Positions 1 through 7,099 of a stretch of 8,379 bases of DNA are shown one piece after another. The notes beneath the pieces were generated by a model. That model did not search any database and was not told the DNA's origin. It saw only the letters and a program-made list of their open reading frames with translations. Numbering within the stretch: position 1 is the stretch's first letter; each line of letters starts with the position of its first letter. The position numbers and the translations under genes are program-made. This DNA is from Lachnospiraceae bacterium (lineage in GTDB: Bacteria; Bacillota_A; Clostridia; Lachnospirales; Lachnospiraceae): assembly GCA_017634255.1 (NCBI GenBank), contig JAGBNT010000081.1, positions 1-8,379 on the forward strand, given 5' to 3'.

Positions 1-2875
1 CTACCTCTACCATCTTATAGAACTCGATCTGATCCAGCTCCTGAACCTTATCAAAGCCCTCAAATACGAGACCGCACTCGTATCCCTCCTTAACCTCCTT
101 AACATCGTCCTTAAAACGCTTAAGGCTGGCGAGGGCACCCTCGAATATCTGCTCTCCGTCACGGCTTATACGGACGCTGCAGCCTCTCTCGACGACACCG
201 TCAAGCACATAGGAGCCGGATATGTTTCCTATTCCCGATGCCTTGAATATCTGTCTTATCTCGGCGTGTCCGATGACCTTCTCCTCGTAAACCGGAGCGA
301 GCATACCCTTCATGGCTGCCTCCACGTCATCTATAGCCTGATAGATGACCTTGTATAGCCTTATATCCACCTCTTCCGATTCGGCGGACTGCTTTGCCAT
401 CGCATCCGGGCGCACGTTAAAGCCGATTATGATCGCATTGGAGGCGCTGGCAAGGGTGATATCCGATTCGTTTATCGCCCCGACTCCTCCGTGGATTATC
501 TTTACAACAACCTCGTCGTTACTGAGCTTTTCAAGGGACTGCTTCATCGCCTCTACCGAGCCCTGTACATCCGCCTTTATGATAACGTTAAACTCCTTGA
601 GGTTGCCTTCCTTTATCTTATCGAAGAGGATATCCAGATTCATCTTCTGCTTGGTCTCTGCGATAAGCTCCTTCTTATGCTGCTCTATATAGGTCTCGGC
701 AAAGTTCTTTGCCTCCTTCTCCGTTTCGGGTGAAACGAAGATCTCTCCGGCATCGGGAACGTTATTAAGTCCCAATATCTCCGCAGGGGTTCCGGGAGTC
801 GCCTCCTTTATCCTCTTTCCGTTTTCATCGAGCATCGCACGTACCTTACCGTAGCAAGGTCCTACCGCTATGCAGTCCCCTACGTGAAGGGTACCCTTCT
901 GGATAAGCATTGTAGCCACGGGTCCTCGACCCTTGTCGAGACGCGCCTCTATTACAATGCCTCGTGCCTGCCTGTTGGGATTGGCTTTGAGCTCCAGCAT
1001 ATCCGCGCTTAAGAGGATCATCTCCAAAAGCTGGTCTATGCCTTCTCCGGTCTTTGCCGACACGGGTACATAAACCGTATCTCCGCCCCAATCCTCGGGA
1101 ATGAGCTCATGCTCCGCAAGCTCCTGCTTAACCCTCTCGATATTGGCGTTGGGCTTATCCATCTTGTTTACAGCCACGATTATATTCACCTTGGCAGCCT
1201 TGGCATGGTTTATTGCCTCCACGGTCTGGGGCATAACACCATCGTCGGCTGCAACTACAAGGATCGCAATATCCGTGGAATTTGCTCCCCTCATACGCAT
1301 TGCCGTAAACGCCTCATGTCCGGGCGTATCGAGGAAGGTTATCTTCCTGTCGTCTATGCGCACAACGTAGGCTCCGATAGCCTGTGTTATGCCGCCTGAC
1401 TCCTTGTCGGTAACGTGGCTCTTTCTGATCCTGTCCAAAAGGGAGGTCTTGCCGTGATCAACATGACCCATTACGCAGACTACCGGCGGACGCTTCTTTA
1501 ACGTGCTCTCATCGTCCTCCTCCTCTGCAAGCAGCTCTGCGATAACGTCTACCTGCTCCTCGTGTTCACAGATGATATCATATTCAATGGCTATATTCTC
1601 AGCCTCCTCGAAGGTCACCTCCGAATTGACCGTTACGATATTTCCTGCCATAAAGAGCTTCTTTATGATCGCGGAGGGCTGTATCTTCATATGATCCGCC
1701 AGCTCCTTGATCGTAAGCTTGTCCGGGAGAGTTATGGTCTTTATCTCCTCCTCGGGCTTTTTCTCTACGGGAGCCGGCTTATGGAAGCCGTGAGGATTGA
1801 ATTTCTTTGCATTCTTTTCCTCATGCTGCTTCTCTAGGTTCTGCTCCTTCTTTCTTCTTTCCTCGTTCTGTCTTCTTCTGCTGGCGTCGTTTTTTCTGTT
1901 TGGTGTTTCGACAACATCCCCCTCAAACCCAGGGCGGCCTTTTTCACCCTGGGGGCGGGCACCCGGCCTCTGACTGCCCCGAACACCGCCGCCGTTATTT
2001 GGACCACCGCTATAATTCCTGCCGCTGCCTTGAGAGAATCCCCCAGACCGTCCAGCCGCTCCTTCAGCCGGGCGGAAAGGACGTCCCTGTGTATTCCTGT
2101 TCGCGCCATTTAAATTACCTCCCTTAGGTGTGGCACTCTTGGGCGCCGCTATATTCTTATTGAGGCTGTCGGCATAGATGTTTCCGATAACCTTTCTCTC
2201 TTCCTTTTTAACGGGAGCGCTGCTCTCGACGCTCTCCGGAGCAGGGGTCTTAAGTACGCTCTTAACCTCCTCGGGCTCCTTTGCCGCCTCTTCCTTTACT
2301 ACGGGAGGCTCCTCAGGCTTTTTCGGCTTAAAGGCATCCGGGCTTGTTACCTCAACATGCTTAAATACCTTTTTAAGCTTCGGCTTCTCCTCTATCTTTC
2401 CGCCGCTGATATGTACGATCTGCCTGCCGCCGTTCTGGGGTCTGCCGTTTTTTGCAAACTGATTGGAGGATACTATGATATTCGGACGCTTTTTCTTAAC
2501 CGGAGGCTTCTTTGCCGCATCGCCCTGAGGTTTTGCCTTCGCCTCATCCCCGGTCTTTGCAGGCGCAACCGCCTTTGCTTCCGGCTTAGGGGCACTCTGG
2601 GAAGCGCTTCCTCCTGCAGGCAGGCTGCCAGCCTTGGGCTGTTGGGGAGCAGCAGCTTCCGCCGCCTTCCTTTCAACGGCTGCGGCACTGCTTCCGGCTC
2701 CTCCGGGAGCAAACCTTTCCCTGACTAAATTAATCTCGCTATCCTCAATGGACTGCATGTGATTGCTCACATCCACTCCCTTTGAATTAAGGAAGGCTAT
2801 GATGTCCTTATTGGTAACATCTATACCCTGATCCTTTAATTCCTTAGTCAGCTTCATGATCTGAATTTTCGCCAT
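1..2875 (-). CDS. infB: Translation initiation factor IF-2, 3' end outside the window
   Basis: IF-2 is the cytoplasmic GTPase that brings fMet-tRNA to the 30S subunit and promotes 50S joining. 958 codons are visible without a stop or frameshift, and the last visible residues (EFYKMVEV) resemble the end of family members, so only a short tail is missing. Domains: N-terminal helical IF2N-type segment (about 1-45); a long low-complexity linker (about 50-375), first Ala/Pro/Lys-rich, then Gly/Arg/Asn-rich; a second IF2N domain (about 380-440); the GTPase domain with G1 GHVDHGKT (470-477), GGITQ, G3 DTPGH (516-520), G4 NKMD (570-573) and G5 SAK; then the C-terminal beta-barrel domains. The ATG at 2875 follows a GGAGGAAG ribosome-binding site and starts with the family-like [13 protein letters not shown]. 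It overlaps the end of ylxQ by 32 nt, which suggests translational coupling. The protein is longer than the 890-residue E. coli IF2, mainly because of the linker. Confidence 0.97.
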   Translation of the reverse strand, partial: MAKIQIMKLTKELKDQGIDVTNKDIIAFLNSKGVDVSNHMQSIEDSEINLVRERFAPGGAGSSAAAVERKAAEAAAPQQPKAGSLPAGGSASQSAPKPEAKAVAPAKTGDEAKAKPQGDAAKKPPVKKKRPNIIVSSNQFAKNGRPQNGGRQIVHISGGKIEEKPKLKKVFKHVEVTSPDAFKPKKPEEPPVVKEEAAKEPEEVKSVLKTPAPESVESSAPVKKEERKVIGNIYADSLNKNIAAPKSATPKGGNLNGANRNTQGRPFRPAEGAAGRSGGFSQGSGRNYSGGPNNGGGVRGSQRPGARPQGEKGRPGFEGDVVETPNRKNDASRRRQNEERRKKEQNLEKQHEEKNAKKFNPHGFHKPAPVEKKPEEEIKTITLPDKLTIKELADHMKIQPSAIIKKLFMAGNIVTVNSEVTFEEAENIAIEYDIICEHEEQVDVIAELLAEEEDDESTLKKRPPVVCVMGHVDHGKTSLLDRIRKSHVTDKESGGITQAIGAYVVRIDDRKITFLDTPGHEAFTAMRMRGANSTDIAILVVAADDGVMPQTVEAINHAKAAKVNIIVAVNKMDKPNANIERVKQELAEHELIPEDWGGDTVYVPVSAKTGEGIDQLLEMILLSADMLELKANPNRQARGIVIEARLDKGRGPVATMLIQKGTLHVGDCIAVGPCYGKVRAMLDENGKRIKEATPGTPAEILGLNNVPDAGEIFVSPETEKEAKNFAETYIEQHKKELIAETKQKMNLDILFDKIKEGNLKEFNVIIKADVQGSVEAMKQSLEKLSNDEVVVKIIHGGVGAINESDITLASASNAIIIGFNVRPDAMAKQSAESEEVDIRLYKVIYQAIDDVEAAMKGMLAPVYEEKVIGHAEIRQIFKASGIGNISGSYVLDGVVERGCSVRISRDGEQIFEGALASLKRFKDDVKEVKEGYECGLVFEGFDKVQELDQIEFYKMVEV

Positions 2876-3188
2876 ACTCTGCACTTCCTCCGAATAATGT
2901 CTCCAATTTAATTGCAAAACCCCTGTCCTCGACGGCTGCGCAGGACCTGTCCTGCTTCCCCATCGCGTGACCTAATGTATTTTTTGTGCCGTAGATAAAG
3001 ATCGGCACCTTATAGAACTTACACTTATCCCGAAACTTCTTTTTAGTGTTATCAGAGGCATCCTCTGCTACAATAACAACCTTTGCCTTGTGACGTTTAA
3101 TGGAGTTTTCAGTGGAAAACTCGCCGCTTACCACCTTTCCTGCCTTTACGGCAAGCCCCAGAAGTGAAAGTGTCCTGTCGTTATGCAC
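2844..3188 (-). CDS. ylxQ: YlxQ, L7Ae/L30e-family kink-turn RNA-binding protein
   Basis: Small ribosomal-protein-like RNA binder of the L7Ae/L30e/S12e/Gadd45 family, usually encoded between ylxR and infB in Bacillota. Its exact cellular role is not established. The 114 residues contain the family signature: [19 protein letters not shown] near the N-terminus, [19 protein letters not shown] in the middle, and a C-terminal half with [21 protein letters not shown] chose the GTG at 3188 because AAGGAG lies seven bases upstream (3196-3201) and the family homology begins just after it. The frame is open further upstream to an ATG at 3230, but that extension would lie inside ylxR and looks unlike the family. 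The start overlaps the ylxR stop by 8 nt and the 3' end overlaps infB by 32 nt, so translation of the three genes is probably coupled. The Asp/Glu-containing tail after the fold is divergent. Confidence 0.93.
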   Translation of the reverse strand: MHNDRTLSLLGLAVKAGKVVSGEFSTENSIKRHKAKVVIVAEDASDNTKKKFRDKCKFYKVPIFIYGTKNTLGHAMGKQDRSCAAVEDRGFAIKLETLFGGSAEYGENSDHEAD

Positions 3189-3441
3189 CTTTGTACTCCT
3201 TAAGAACAGACTTATACATATCTGCACCAACCCTGCATTTTAAGCTTCGTTCCAGTCCTCTGACCCTTTCGGCTCCTTCTATACATTTTGTGCTCTTACA
3301 GATATATGCGCCCCTGCCCTGAGCCTTACGCTTTGGATCCAAAGCAGCCTCCTCTCCTAGCCTTGCCACTCTGATGAGCTCTGTGACGGGCTTTACCTCC
3401 CTGCAAAAAACACAGCGTCTGCTGACGACACCCTTCTTCAT
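3181..3441 (-). CDS. ylxR: YlxR/RnpM family RNase P modulator
   Basis: Small basic protein of the YlxR family. The B. subtilis member has been described as an RNase P modulator (renamed RnpM), and family members bind RNA. The 86 residues show the hallmarks: an N-terminal RRCVFCREVKP motif with the CxxC pair, then LIRVAR, and the GRGAYICKSTKCIEGA block with further cysteines. The ATG at 3441 begins the usual MKKGVVSRR start and lies seven bases after the nusA stop. An in-frame ATG at 3507 would add 22 Lys/Pro-rich residues, but it lies deep inside nusA and lacks support. The Shine-Dalgarno is modest (AAGGAA, about 13 nt upstream), so translation may depend on ribosomes finishing nusA. The end overlaps the ylxQ start by 8 nt. 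Confidence 0.93.
   Translation of the reverse strand: MKKGVVSRRCVFCREVKPVTELIRVARLGEEAALDPKRKAQGRGAYICKSTKCIEGAERVRGLERSLKCRVGADMYKSVLKEYKGA
3196..3201 (-). promoter_or_regulatory. Ribosome-binding site that fixes the ylxQ GTG start
   Basis: AAGGAG on the minus strand, seven bases before the GTG at 3188 and inside the last codons of ylxR. It supports the GTG rather than the upstream ATG at 3230 as the ylxQ start. Confidence 0.75.
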
Positions 3442-3448
3442 TCCGAGC

Positions 3449-4792
3449 TCATTCTTCCTTTTGGGTCTCTTCTGCGGGAGGCTCTTCGTCTGCGGTCCCT
3501 TCTTCATAAGTCCCGCTTTCTTCCCCGCTGTATTCCCCGGCTTCCTCAGGGGGATTGAGCTCCTCTTCGGCTATCTCGCCGCCTATATATTCCCCGTTCT
3601 CATCGTAGTAGCTCTCGCCCTCTATGAACTCGCCGTCCTCATCGTACTCGCCCTCATACTCCTCCTCTTCATCCTCGAGGTAATCCTCCATCCTGAAGCC
3701 CGGAGTATCCTTTGCCTGGGTCTCATCCTTTATATCGATCTTAAAGCCGGTAAGGCGGGCTGCCAGACGGGCATTCTGACCCTTCTGACCGATAGCCAGT
3801 GAAAGCTGGTCATTCGGCACAACCACCTTTGCCGTCTTCTCGTCGCCGTCAACTATTACGAGAACCACCTTTGCGGGAGAAAGCGCGTTCTCAATAAAGA
3901 TGGCGGGGTTTTCATCCCAGTTTACTATATCTATCTTCTCGCCCTTAAGCTCATTGACAACCGCATTGACACGGCTTCCGTTCATACCGACGCAGGCGCC
4001 CACTGCATCCACGTCCGGATTGTTGGAATATACGGCTATCTTCGTCCTCGAACCCGCTTCACGGGCAATGTTTTTGATCTCGACCGTTCCGTCGGCAACC
4101 TCGGCGACCTCATTCTCAAAGAGCCTCCTGACAAGCTCCGGGTGTGTACGGCTTACTATGATCTTCGGTCCTCTTGGCGTATTTTTCACATCCAGGATGA
4201 AGACCTTTATCCTGTCCAGGGGGTGAAGCCTCTCACCCTCAACCTGCTCATTCTCCGAAAGTATTCCGTCAGCCTTGCCGAGATTTATGCTGATATTCCC
4301 GTTGCTGATACGCTGGACTACGCCGGTTACCACATCGTGGTCCTTCCCGCTGTATCTGTTGTATATGGCTGCGCGTTCCTCTTCCTTGATCTTCTGCACA
4401 ATTACGTTTTTCGCGCTCTGGGTGGCTATACGTCCGAACTCATCGGAGCGGAGGTTAAATTTAACCGTTCCCCCGATCTCTGCGTTTGAATCTATAGTCC
4501 TTGCCTCGTCGAGGCTTATCTCCGTCATGGGGTCCTCTATTTCGTGGTCTACCACAAGCTTCTCAGCATACAGATTATATGCTCCCGTTTCACGATTGAG
4601 CTCCACATGCACGTTGTCAGACTTGCCAAAGCTGTTTTTGCAGGCCGTAATCAGAGAATTTTCGATAGCATCAAAAAGCACATCTCTGCTGATATCCTTT
4701 TCCTTCTCCAGCATAGCTATGGCTTCCATCATCTCTAGTGTGGAGCCGCCGCTCATATCCCGGTCATCTACCTTCTTTTTCCTTGTGGCCAT
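3449..4792 (-). CDS. nusA: Transcription termination/antitermination factor NusA with acidic C-terminal tail
   Basis: NusA binds RNA polymerase and nascent RNA, modulating pausing, intrinsic termination and antitermination. The 447 residues contain the N-terminal RNAP-binding domain (about 19-145, including EKDISRDVLFDAIENSL and FGRIATQSAKNVI), an S1 domain (about 150-215), KH1 (about 220-300, GMNGSR at 269-274 as its GxxG loop) and KH2 (about 305-360, GQKG at 335-338). The highly conserved REAGSRTK and NPDVDAVGACVG blocks are intact. After KH2 comes a roughly 80-residue tail (368-447) with 37 Asp/Glu and one Lys, containing two near-identical 11-residue units. The start at 4792 has a strong AGGAGGAAGG site just upstream. 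It gives an N-terminal extension of about 18 residues (Lys-rich, then Gly/Ser) before the usual family start. It lies 48 nt after rimP and 7 nt before ylxR. Confidence 0.97.
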   Translation of the reverse strand: MATRKKKVDDRDMSGGSTLEMMEAIAMLEKEKDISRDVLFDAIENSLITACKNSFGKSDNVHVELNRETGAYNLYAEKLVVDHEIEDPMTEISLDEARTIDSNAEIGGTVKFNLRSDEFGRIATQSAKNVIVQKIKEEERAAIYNRYSGKDHDVVTGVVQRISNGNISINLGKADGILSENEQVEGERLHPLDRIKVFILDVKNTPRGPKIIVSRTHPELVRRLFENEVAEVADGTVEIKNIAREAGSRTKIAVYSNNPDVDAVGACVGMNGSRVNAVVNELKGEKIDIVNWDENPAIFIENALSPAKVVLVIVDGDEKTAKVVVPNDQLSLAIGQKGQNARLAARLTGFKIDIKDETQAKDTPGFRMEDYLEDEEEEYEGEYDEDGEFIEGESYYDENGEYIGGEIAEEELNPPEEAGEYSGEESGTYEEGTADEEPPAEETQKEE

Positions 4793-4840
4793 TTCAATCC
4801 TTCCTCCTGTAATGTATTGACGAAATTTGCCGTATATTAT

Positions 4841-5128
4841 CTATATCTCTGTATCCGGGCTCTCGACGTCGTTCATGAAACCCGGAGAGGATATTTCCAT
4901 CGTATAGCTTTCCTCGATGAAATCCTCCTTGTCCAGAAGCTTGCTCACGACCCGGCTGACCGCTACGCAGTCGTCTATGGTTATGCCGCCTTCCTTGTCT
5001 ATATACGCCCGTAAAAAGAAGTTTCCGCTCTCGCAGACATATTCTGTCTTGATAAGCTCAAAACCCTGCTTATCGGTTACGGGTCTGACGAGGCTCGCAA
5101 AGCGCTTCTCTATCTCTTCTCTTCCCAT
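4841..5128 (-). CDS. rimP: Ribosome maturation factor RimP, short form lacking the C-terminal domain
   Basis: RimP assists 30S subunit maturation and is normally the first gene of the nusA-infB operon. The N-terminal domain is clear: a helix EEIEKRFASLVRPVTDKQGFEL, a strand FFLRAYIDKEGGITIDDC, the helix CVAVSRVVSKLLD, and YTMEISSPGF at 75-84. In the family, SSPG leads through a short linker into a C-terminal SH3-like domain, giving about 150 residues (150 in E. coli). Here the reading frame ends 12 residues after SSPG, at residue 95. Only 48 nt remain before nusA, and the other frames of that stretch hold no remnant of the missing domain. The ATG at 5128 follows an AGGAGAGGAACAGGGG ribosome-binding region. 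Identification as RimP is firm; whether the short form is functional cannot be told from sequence. Confidence 0.9.
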   Translation of the reverse strand: MGREEIEKRFASLVRPVTDKQGFELIKTEYVCESGNFFLRAYIDKEGGITIDDCVAVSRVVSKLLDKEDFIEESYTMEISSPGFMNDVESPDTEI

Positions 5129-5166
5129 TTACCCCTGTTCCTCTCCTGAAACCGCAACTTTGCATG

Positions 5167-5192
5167 AAAAAGGTGGGCTTTTTCAGCCCACC
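5167..5192 (-). terminator. Intrinsic terminator in the rimP-nusA leader (candidate attenuator)
   Basis: On the minus strand, GGTGGGCT (5192-5185), loop GAAAA and AGCCCACC (5179-5172) form a perfect 8-bp stem, followed directly by five T residues (5171-5167). A-rich bases before the stem could pair with the T-tract and lengthen the helix. It lies about 38 nt before the rimP ATG and about 95 nt after the phosphohexomutase stop. It could end that upstream gene's transcript. It also lies downstream of the promoter at 5212-5240, so the operon's own transcript must pass it. The T-tract on the plus strand is weak (CTTTCTT), so termination is mainly in the minus direction. Confidence 0.85.
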
Positions 5193-5211
5193 CTTTCTTC
5201 ACTACACCCGA

Positions 5212-5240
5212 ACTATACTAGTTTTACCGTAAATAGTCAA
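5212..5240 (-). promoter_or_regulatory. Sigma-A promoter of the rimP-nusA-ylxR-ylxQ-infB operon
   Basis: On the minus strand TTGACT (5240-5235), a 17-base spacer and TATAGT (5217-5212) are one mismatch each from the -35 and -10 consensus, with ideal spacing. Transcription should start near 5205-5203, giving a leader of about 75-80 nt before rimP. The leader begins almost at the terminator hairpin. A 13-bp palindrome (5211-5223) covers the -10 element. Confidence 0.85.
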
Positions 5241-5286
5241 GTCTTTAAGCGTTTTTTTATTAAGGAAATGCTGTTTAAGCGATGTA

Positions 5287-6789
5287 CTAATCCAAAATCC
5301 CGCCGGAGAGCCTGTCAAAGCCCTTAAGCAGTCCTCTTACCCTGTCAGCTATCGTCTCAAGGCCTCCTGCCCTGCTGCTCTCTATATTAAGGGGCATTAC
5401 AGGGTCGTGCAGCGACAGCCGCAATAACGCCCAGCCGTCCTCAAACTTAAGCCTGACTCCCTCATAGGAGGGCTCGGCAAGCTGTATTCCCTCTGATACA
5501 GCCCTTTCCTTAAATTTATCCAAAACCTCCGTCCCGTATTCCTTAAAGCCATCCTCCAGCATTATCTTTATCCTGTACTCGCGGGCTTCGGCGGGACTTT
5601 TAAGCCCGGATATCAGTGAGCCAAGCTCCGCCCCGTCCCTTTTGGCTTTGGCTGCGGCTATTACCAGCTTTACCGCCAGATAGGCTCCGTCGTCCAGATA
5701 ATAATTCTCGGACAGCGCCCCGTGTCCGCTGGTCTCTATCGCAAGGGGCGAAACCTCTCCCTCTTTATTTAAGCGGATGCACTCGTTAATTACGTTTTTA
5801 TAGCCCCTTTTGAAACGGTGGTGCTTAAGCTTTAGCTCTCCTGTCAGGAACTCAGTCAGCTCGTCGCTTGTAACCGAATCGGTGATTATGGTACTGCCCG
5901 GATAGTCAGGGGCAAGAATTGCCGCCATCATTGCTATAAGGGCATTGCGGTTAACCTCCTCCCCATCCGGCAGGACCGCGCTCATCCTGTCCACATCCGT
6001 ATCAAAGATAAGTCCGAGATCCGCTCCTGAGCTTAACACAGCCTTTCGTATAGCTTCCATCGCCTCCTTGTTTTCAGGATTGGGAATGTGGTTTGGAAAC
6101 ATCCCGTCAGGCTCCAGAAACTGGCTTCCGTCCGTATCCGCTCCCAGCGGAGTCAGAACCTTTGTGGCAAAGAAGCCCCCCGCGCCGTTTCCGGCGTCTA
6201 CCACGATACGCATGCCCTTAAGCGGAGCGTCTGCGCCGCCTAAGGCGGTACTTATCTTTTCTCTTAGATGAGCACTGTAGCGCTCTATAAGCTCATATTT
6301 TTCTGCCTTTGAAATATCGCCCCTTTGTACCTCACATTCAGAAGCCGTTTTCAGGATCTCGGTAATATCCTGTTTTTCCGCTCCGCCATCCGGCGTAAAA
6401 AACTTAAGCCCGTTCCTGTTAAAAGGCAGGTGGCTTGCGGTTATCATTACCGCCCCATCCATTAAGGTATCCTCAAACACCGTGGACATGAACATCGCCG
6501 GTGTGGATGAAAGACCGCTGTCGAAGGCATGAACTCCATGGGCTGTAAGGGCTTCAATCACGGCATTTTTAAGCTTGTCTGCTGTGATCCTCGAATCGTG
6601 CCCTACCATAACCTTAAGCTTATCTGCGCTCTTACCCGTCTTTTTTTCGAGGAAGCGTACAAAGCCCGAGGCTATCCTGTTTGCCGCCTCTTCAGTCAGA
6701 TTGACATTTTCTCCCTCTACCCCCGTTGATGCCACACCTCTTACATCGCTGCCGTTTTGCAGCTTCATCAGTTCAGCATTTTCAGCCAT
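5287..6789 (-). CDS. Alpha-D-phosphohexomutase (phosphoglucomutase/phosphomannomutase family)
   Basis: Cytoplasmic enzyme that interconverts hexose 1-phosphate and 6-phosphate through a phosphoserine, supplying sugar phosphates for glycolysis and nucleotide-sugar synthesis. All four landmark loops of the superfamily are visible in 500 residues: the catalytic serine loop TASHLPFNRNGLKFF (Ser119), the Mg-binding loop DTDVDR (263-268), the sugar-specificity loop ETSGHGAL (352-359) and the C-terminal phosphate-binding region RLSLHDPVMPLNIES (457-471). The first phosphate-contact region, GSDVRGVA, is near the N-terminus and GHDSR is at 63-67. The HDP in the last loop replaces the more usual TEP, and DTD replaces DGD in the metal loop. 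The first resembles, from memory, a PMM/PGM-like subgroup also found in plants. Substrate preference (glucose, mannose or glucosamine phosphate) cannot be fixed from sequence. The ATG at 6789 has GGAGGTG upstream. The gene is flanked by a leader inverted repeat and by the terminator at 5167-5192. I see no clear promoter for it. Confidence 0.93.
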   Translation of the reverse strand: MAENAELMKLQNGSDVRGVASTGVEGENVNLTEEAANRIASGFVRFLEKKTGKSADKLKVMVGHDSRITADKLKNAVIEALTAHGVHAFDSGLSSTPAMFMSTVFEDTLMDGAVMITASHLPFNRNGLKFFTPDGGAEKQDITEILKTASECEVQRGDISKAEKYELIERYSAHLREKISTALGGADAPLKGMRIVVDAGNGAGGFFATKVLTPLGADTDGSQFLEPDGMFPNHIPNPENKEAMEAIRKAVLSSGADLGLIFDTDVDRMSAVLPDGEEVNRNALIAMMAAILAPDYPGSTIITDSVTSDELTEFLTGELKLKHHRFKRGYKNVINECIRLNKEGEVSPLAIETSGHGALSENYYLDDGAYLAVKLVIAAAKAKRDGAELGSLISGLKSPAEAREYRIKIMLEDGFKEYGTEVLDKFKERAVSEGIQLAEPSYEGVRLKFEDGWALLRLSLHDPVMPLNIESSRAGGLETIADRVRGLLKGFDRLSGGILD

Positions 6790-6831
6790 TTAAAACACCT
6801 CCGTATTATTATTTAAAGTAAATACAAAGTT

Positions 6832-6873
6832 GCTGTTACATTCTCAGCCTGAAAGGCTGTGAACAATAACAGC
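6832..6873. repeat. Compound inverted repeat in the phosphohexomutase leader
   Basis: Outer arms GCTGTTA (6832-6838) and TAACAGC (6867-6873) enclose an inner perfect hairpin CAGCCT-GAA-AGGCTG (6845-6859). The bases between inner and outer arms pair only partly (TTC 6841-6843 with GAA 6861-6863). On the minus strand it lies about 40-85 nt upstream of the phosphohexomutase start. There is no T-run directly after it in either direction, so it is not a normal intrinsic terminator. It could be an operator, an RNA leader element or a dispersed palindromic repeat. Confidence 0.6.
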
Positions 6874-6905
6874 GCAAAAGTTTTTCCTTATTGTGAAATT
6901 TACTC

Positions 6906-6934
6906 TTGCATTTTTTTTATTTTTATATTACAAT
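6906..6934 (+). promoter_or_regulatory. Promoter of the tRNA-Glu gene
   Basis: TTGCAT (6906-6911), a 17-base T-rich spacer and TACAAT (6929-6934). The -10 is one mismatch from consensus, and the predicted start near 6941 lies just ahead of the mature tRNA 5' end at 6948. Confidence 0.75.
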
Positions 6935-6947
6935 CTTATTCGTTCGT

Positions 6948-7019
6948 GGCGCATTGGTCAAGCGGTTAAGACGCCGCCCTCTCACGGCGGAAACAGCGGT
7001 TCGATTCCGCTATGCGCTA
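6948..7019 (+). tRNA. tRNA-Glu (anticodon CTC)
   Basis: A full cloverleaf of 72 nt. Acceptor arms are GGCGCAT (6948-6954) and ATGCGCT (7012-7018) with discriminator A. The D-arm is GTC...GAC around AAGCGGTTAA. The anticodon stem is CCGCC/GGCGG with loop CTCTCAC and anticodon CTC at 6981-6983. The T-arm is AGCGG-TTCGATT-CCGCT. The D-arm and anticodon arm match the common Bacillota tRNA-Glu pattern. This one reads GAG. The terminal acceptor pair is G1-U72, a wobble, and CCA is not encoded (TAC follows the discriminator), so a CCA-adding enzyme is needed. It is the only plus-strand gene and stands alone. Confidence 0.95.
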
Positions 7020-7032
7020 TACATTCACTCAT

Positions 7033-7068
7033 AAATCCCCGTAAATGCTTAAGTTTACGGGGATTTTT
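7033..7068 (+). terminator. Intrinsic terminator of the tRNA-Glu gene, possibly bidirectional
   Basis: ATCCCCGTAAA (7035-7045) pairs with TTTACGGGGAT (7054-7064) around an 8-base loop, with extra A-T pairs outside and a five-T run at 7064-7068. It lies 14 nt after the tRNA. It also sits 32 nt after the end of the minus-strand gene at 7100. On that strand the stem is followed only by GATTTATG, so termination in that direction would be weaker. Confidence 0.88.
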
Positions 7069-7099
7069 ATATCTTAAATACCGACCTGCTGTGTTGTCC

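Noticed and set aside
1834..2109. Separate minus-strand gene in a second frame of infB
   Set aside because: It overlaps the Gly/Arg linker of IF2 in another frame. The infB frame is continuous through it and the predicted protein is unlike anything recognised.
3189..3230. Longer ylxQ starting at the ATG at 3230
   Set aside because: The extension lies inside ylxR and does not resemble the family, while the GTG at 3188 has AAGGAG at ideal spacing.
3442..3507. Longer ylxR starting at the ATG at 3507
   Set aside because: It would add 22 Lys/Pro-rich residues translated from within nusA, without a good ribosome-binding site. Family homology starts at the ATG at 3441.
3374..4820. Long plus-strand open frames opposite nusA and ylxR
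   Set aside because: They mirror well-conserved minus-strand genes, have Ser/Leu-rich shadow composition and lack ribosome-binding sites or family resemblance.
4793..4870. A frameshift hiding the missing C-terminal half of RimP
   Set aside because: The alternative frames of the stretch before nusA give short Arg-rich or unrelated peptides with no RimP-like sequence, and there is room for only about 16 residues before nusA. A single-base error cannot restore the domain.
5244..5281. Direct repeat TTTAAGCG (5244-5251 and 5274-5281) upstream of the nusA operon promoter
   Set aside because: Eight bases with 22 between them can arise by chance, and TTAAG-type strings are common throughout this window. 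Not enough to call an operator.
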